A stretch of 64,000 bases of DNA from Mycosarcoma maydis. Its lineage: Eukaryota; Basidiomycota; Ustilaginomycetes; Ustilaginales. The notes under the pieces were generated by a model, which worked only from the letters and a program-made list of their open reading frames with translations, ran no database searches and was not told where the DNA came from. A program made the translations under genes and the position numbers. Location of the stretch: the NCBI RefSeq assembly GCF_000328475.2, contig NC_026480.1, forward strand, positions 744,001 to 808,000, written 5' to 3'. Positions 61,651 through 64,000 of the stretch are shown here, piece after piece; the first letter of the stretch is position 1; each line of letters starts with the position of its first letter.

Positions 61651-63577
61651 TTTAGATCTGATTTCGTTAAATCGTGATTCGTGATTTGTACACATGCATG
61701 CAAGAGATTCGTGATTTTCAATAACGCTATGAATCGTGAATGGATTTTAAGCGAAGCTGATATAAGATAAGTTGGCAACTTACAGTAGTTGCGTGTGTTT
61801 GCAGACTCGATGGTCTAGCCTCGGAACATCCACACCCCGAGGTCGGGCAGAGGGAGAGTGTCAGGTGTCGAATCTGTGAATGTATAGAAGGGTGTTCGTA
61901 TTTAGCGAGCTGCAGAGGCCGGTCGTTCATGCAGTCAACAAACAGAAGCCTACAAAAGATGTGAGTCGTTTCCGAAGACGGCGAGATTTCTCTGGTTGCT
62001 GGGGCAAGATTGCACAGTCACCAGTCACGAGTCGTGAGGTGTGAGTTGCTTGTTGCCCCGCCGGATTTGTTTGTTGACTTTGCCAGATTTCAAAGAGCGT
62101 CCTGTCATGATGTATTATAATAATTAGTCACGAGTTCTAATTTTCTCGATCCGGCCCCGTGCCCGCTAAGCTGAAATCGTGAATCACGAATCACGAAGGT
62201 GTGCTAAGTTATCAAACAAATCGTGAATGGTCAAGCGAGTTGAGAGTCACATTTCCCCCCTTCGCCCCGCGGTGCATTAGCACAGTGGCTGTGATGGACA
62301 GGGTAACGGAAGGTTCGGCAAACTAGATCACACATTGGTGATGGTTGAGCTAGACCGTCTAACTACAGCAAAAACTGTCAAACAAATTGCTGCTTCAAAG
62401 TCCGACCACAATTGGGCTGCACACTATGCAAATGGATGTGTTCGGCACCTGCGCGCTCCTACCTGCACACAGTCCCGGTCGCACCGTCCGTTGTTCGCTT
62501 GTGCTCGACGACGAGCGACGCGTGCAGATGTACTCACGACTCTCTGAAACCAACACTTTGCAGCTCACGCTTCTTTCCTTTTCCTTTTCGTGTTTCGTTT
62601 CTTCTTTTGTCTCTTTTTAGTGCGAAGCAACACTCCCGACTCGTGACTGCGTGTCTTCCCGGCTTGGCTTTGTGTGTTGAGCCGGCTTAGTCATGACTGT
62701 AGTTCTTCTTGGACGTCATCGAAGCACTCTGCAGAAACCATCCGTGATGTGATCTCATGCTGTCCCTTCCACCGCGCCTCTTGGATGGGCGAATGAGCTG
62801 AAACATAAGAGCGAGCTTCAGTCTTTGTTTCTTCCTCGCGATCTCGTGCACGTTATAAGGATCTGCAGTCATCTTGAGCCGACGCAAGTCTGTTCCCGTG
62901 CTCTCATACCGCAAACCAAGTCATGCAGGGCTCTCTATACACCCGCGTTGAGAACAACACATCGCTATCACCGCCGTCCCGTTCCTTCCCAACCTAACCC
63001 TTGTAACACATGTGCGCAGGGATTGCGCCCTTCTACTCCGCCTCATTCTGCTTTTGCTTCGTATGCACTACCTCCGACTTTGTTGTCGTGTTTCACTCCA
63101 CTCCAATTTCACTCACGATTGCCCTGATCCCGGAAGCGGCACTTCTTGATCGACTTCTCGGCGGACTCACCCAGTATCGGTCTCGTCACTCTACTTGACT
63201 TCGCCTATTCGAAGCTTTCTCGGCTCTGGTCAGCATTGCACTCTGCTTCTTCGTTCGACTAGTCTCCATTGTTACCTCAAGTAAGGACAGCTGCAGCTTC
63301 GATCTCTACTTTGATTCTCGCTATCATCATTGTCGATCTCGATCCTGCCCTCAGGACCTCGGCTCCACTGTTTGTCAGTAAAGCAAAGCACCTCATCCTC
63401 CCTTTCCTCATGAGGCAGGGGGATAGTCGAAAAAGACCAACCTGATGGGTTCAATGTCATATGTGGCCGCCTAACTGAGCCTCTTTTTCGCATCCAACCT
63501 CTTTCCAGCTTTCAACTCTCAGAGCTCGCCGACAGTTTGAGCATCTTGTACCTCTTCTCTGCGCTCGTTTAGCGCTA
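61651..63577. other. Intergenic region, 1.9 kb
   Basis: No supported gene. TCGTGA motifs cluster at 61670-61742 (GTGATTCGTGATTTG, ATGAATCGTGAATGG) and 62165-62230. A tRNA-like A-box (ATTAGCACAGTGGCT, about 62275) lacks a pairing T-stem and was rejected. The last several hundred bases are Ser/Thr-codon-like pyrimidine-rich leader sequence of the gene at 63578. Confidence 0.6.
61670..61742. repeat. Cluster of dispersed TCGTGA motifs
   Basis: At least four copies (AATCGTGATTCGTGATTTG; GATTCGTGATTTTC; ATGAATCGTGAATGG) starting about 20 bases after the LYS2 stop codon, i.e. in its 3' flank. Confidence 0.75.
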
Positions 63578-64000
63578 TGCGCCCTTTCGGTAACGCCAAC
63601 AAGACGCACCACACCAGCGGCCAACCCGCGCCCGGCTCTTCTCATAATCGCACGCCTTCCTCATCCTACGTCTCTACCCTCAGCAACGCACTCAACATTT
63701 CAACGCCAACATCCTCCAAGAAACCTTCCAACGCAGACACCCCACTTTCGAACAAACGTTTTCCGACATCGGCGGATCCAGCTGGGTTACAGCTCAAACA
63801 GAATCAAGCATGTGTCCGAGATATACAAGCTCTTCGCACGCCAACGCCGCGTAAAGATGCACGACAACTGTCTCGCGATCTTTCTCTTTCTGGAAACGAG
63901 GCATTCCGTTCACCGACTACTCCGGTTTCTCCATGGCAAGCCTCGCTGCGATCACCGGCTACAGCCGAAGCGCTTCCTGCACACGGATCCCACGCGCATC
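63578..64000 (+). CDS. 5' end of a Ser/Pro/Thr-rich protein, truncated by window edge
   Basis: Not recognised. From ATG 63578 the frame is open for 141 codons to the edge with no stop. The protein starts MRPFGNANKTHHTSGQPAPG and is low-complexity, with Ser-Pro/Thr-Pro sites (NISTPTSSKKP, LRTPTPRKDARQ, RSPTTPVSPWQ) that look like proline-directed kinase targets, as in cell-cycle or cytoskeletal regulators. The first domain must lie beyond the window. A long pyrimidine-rich leader precedes it. The start is chosen as the first ATG after an in-frame TAG-containing leader. Confidence 0.6.

Noticed and set aside
62265..62340. tRNA-like stretch (ATTAGCACAGTGGCT ... GGTTCGGCAAAC)
   Set aside because: A- and B-box-like words occur at roughly the right spacing, but the T-stem and acceptor stem do not pair.
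62825..63127. 100-codon plus-strand frame upstream of the right-edge gene
   Set aside because: It is pyrimidine-rich leader sequence with no domain, and composition matches untranslated leaders elsewhere in the window.

Overview
This window is nuclear DNA of a basidiomycete fungus and looks most like a smut (Ustilaginales, Ustilago/Sporisorium type). The grounds are coding-dense DNA of moderate GC, mostly single-exon genes with occasional short GT-AG introns, core eukaryotic proteins with fungal features (Lys2 alpha-aminoadipate reductase, Mex67, Srs2, Zn2Cys6 regulator, fungal CBS/PB1 protein), and intergenic DNA studded with short TCGTGA/TCACGA motifs. Species assignment is inference. One 100-base run of N (19023-19122) is an assembly gap.

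Layout. 0-1 kb: the spliced start of a minus-strand gene running off the left edge. 1-4.2 kb: intergenic, repeat-bearing. 4.2-17 kb: MCM3, a GID5/ARMC8-type armadillo protein, NDUFS3 (complex I 30 kDa), splicing factor SPF27/BCAS2, a mitochondrial TMEM242-like plus Tim17-like protein, and an oil-body-associated (DUF1264) protein. 17-19.2 kb: mostly non-coding plus the gap. 19.3-30 kb: a fungal-specific transcription factor whose zinc cluster lacks one cysteine, a CBS/PB1 tail-anchored protein, DRG1 GTPase, and Mex67. 30.4-32.6 kb: two convergent secretory-pathway proteins of unknown role. 33.9-45 kb: Srs2 helicase, L-serine/threonine dehydratase, mitochondrial EF-G2, and a BOR1-type transporter. 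45-46.8 kb: repeat-rich spacer. 46.8-49.4 kb: FHA protein. 50.4-53.6 kb: one or two secreted/membrane low-complexity proteins with many Lys-Arg sites and related Tyr-rich segments; splice phases allow a single gene. 54.6-61.7 kb: an IQM-like protein divergent from LYS2. 63.6-64 kb: start of a Ser/Pro-rich gene cut by the right edge.

Most genes are unrelated housekeeping functions without operon-like logic. The points worth a second look are the TMEM242/Tim17-like fusion, the Cys-to-Gly zinc-cluster change, the PIP-like and SUMO-interaction-like motifs in Srs2, the 50-53.6 kb secreted locus, and the dispersed TCGTGA repeat family. I saw no CRISPR array, convincing tRNA/rRNA gene or intact transposon.
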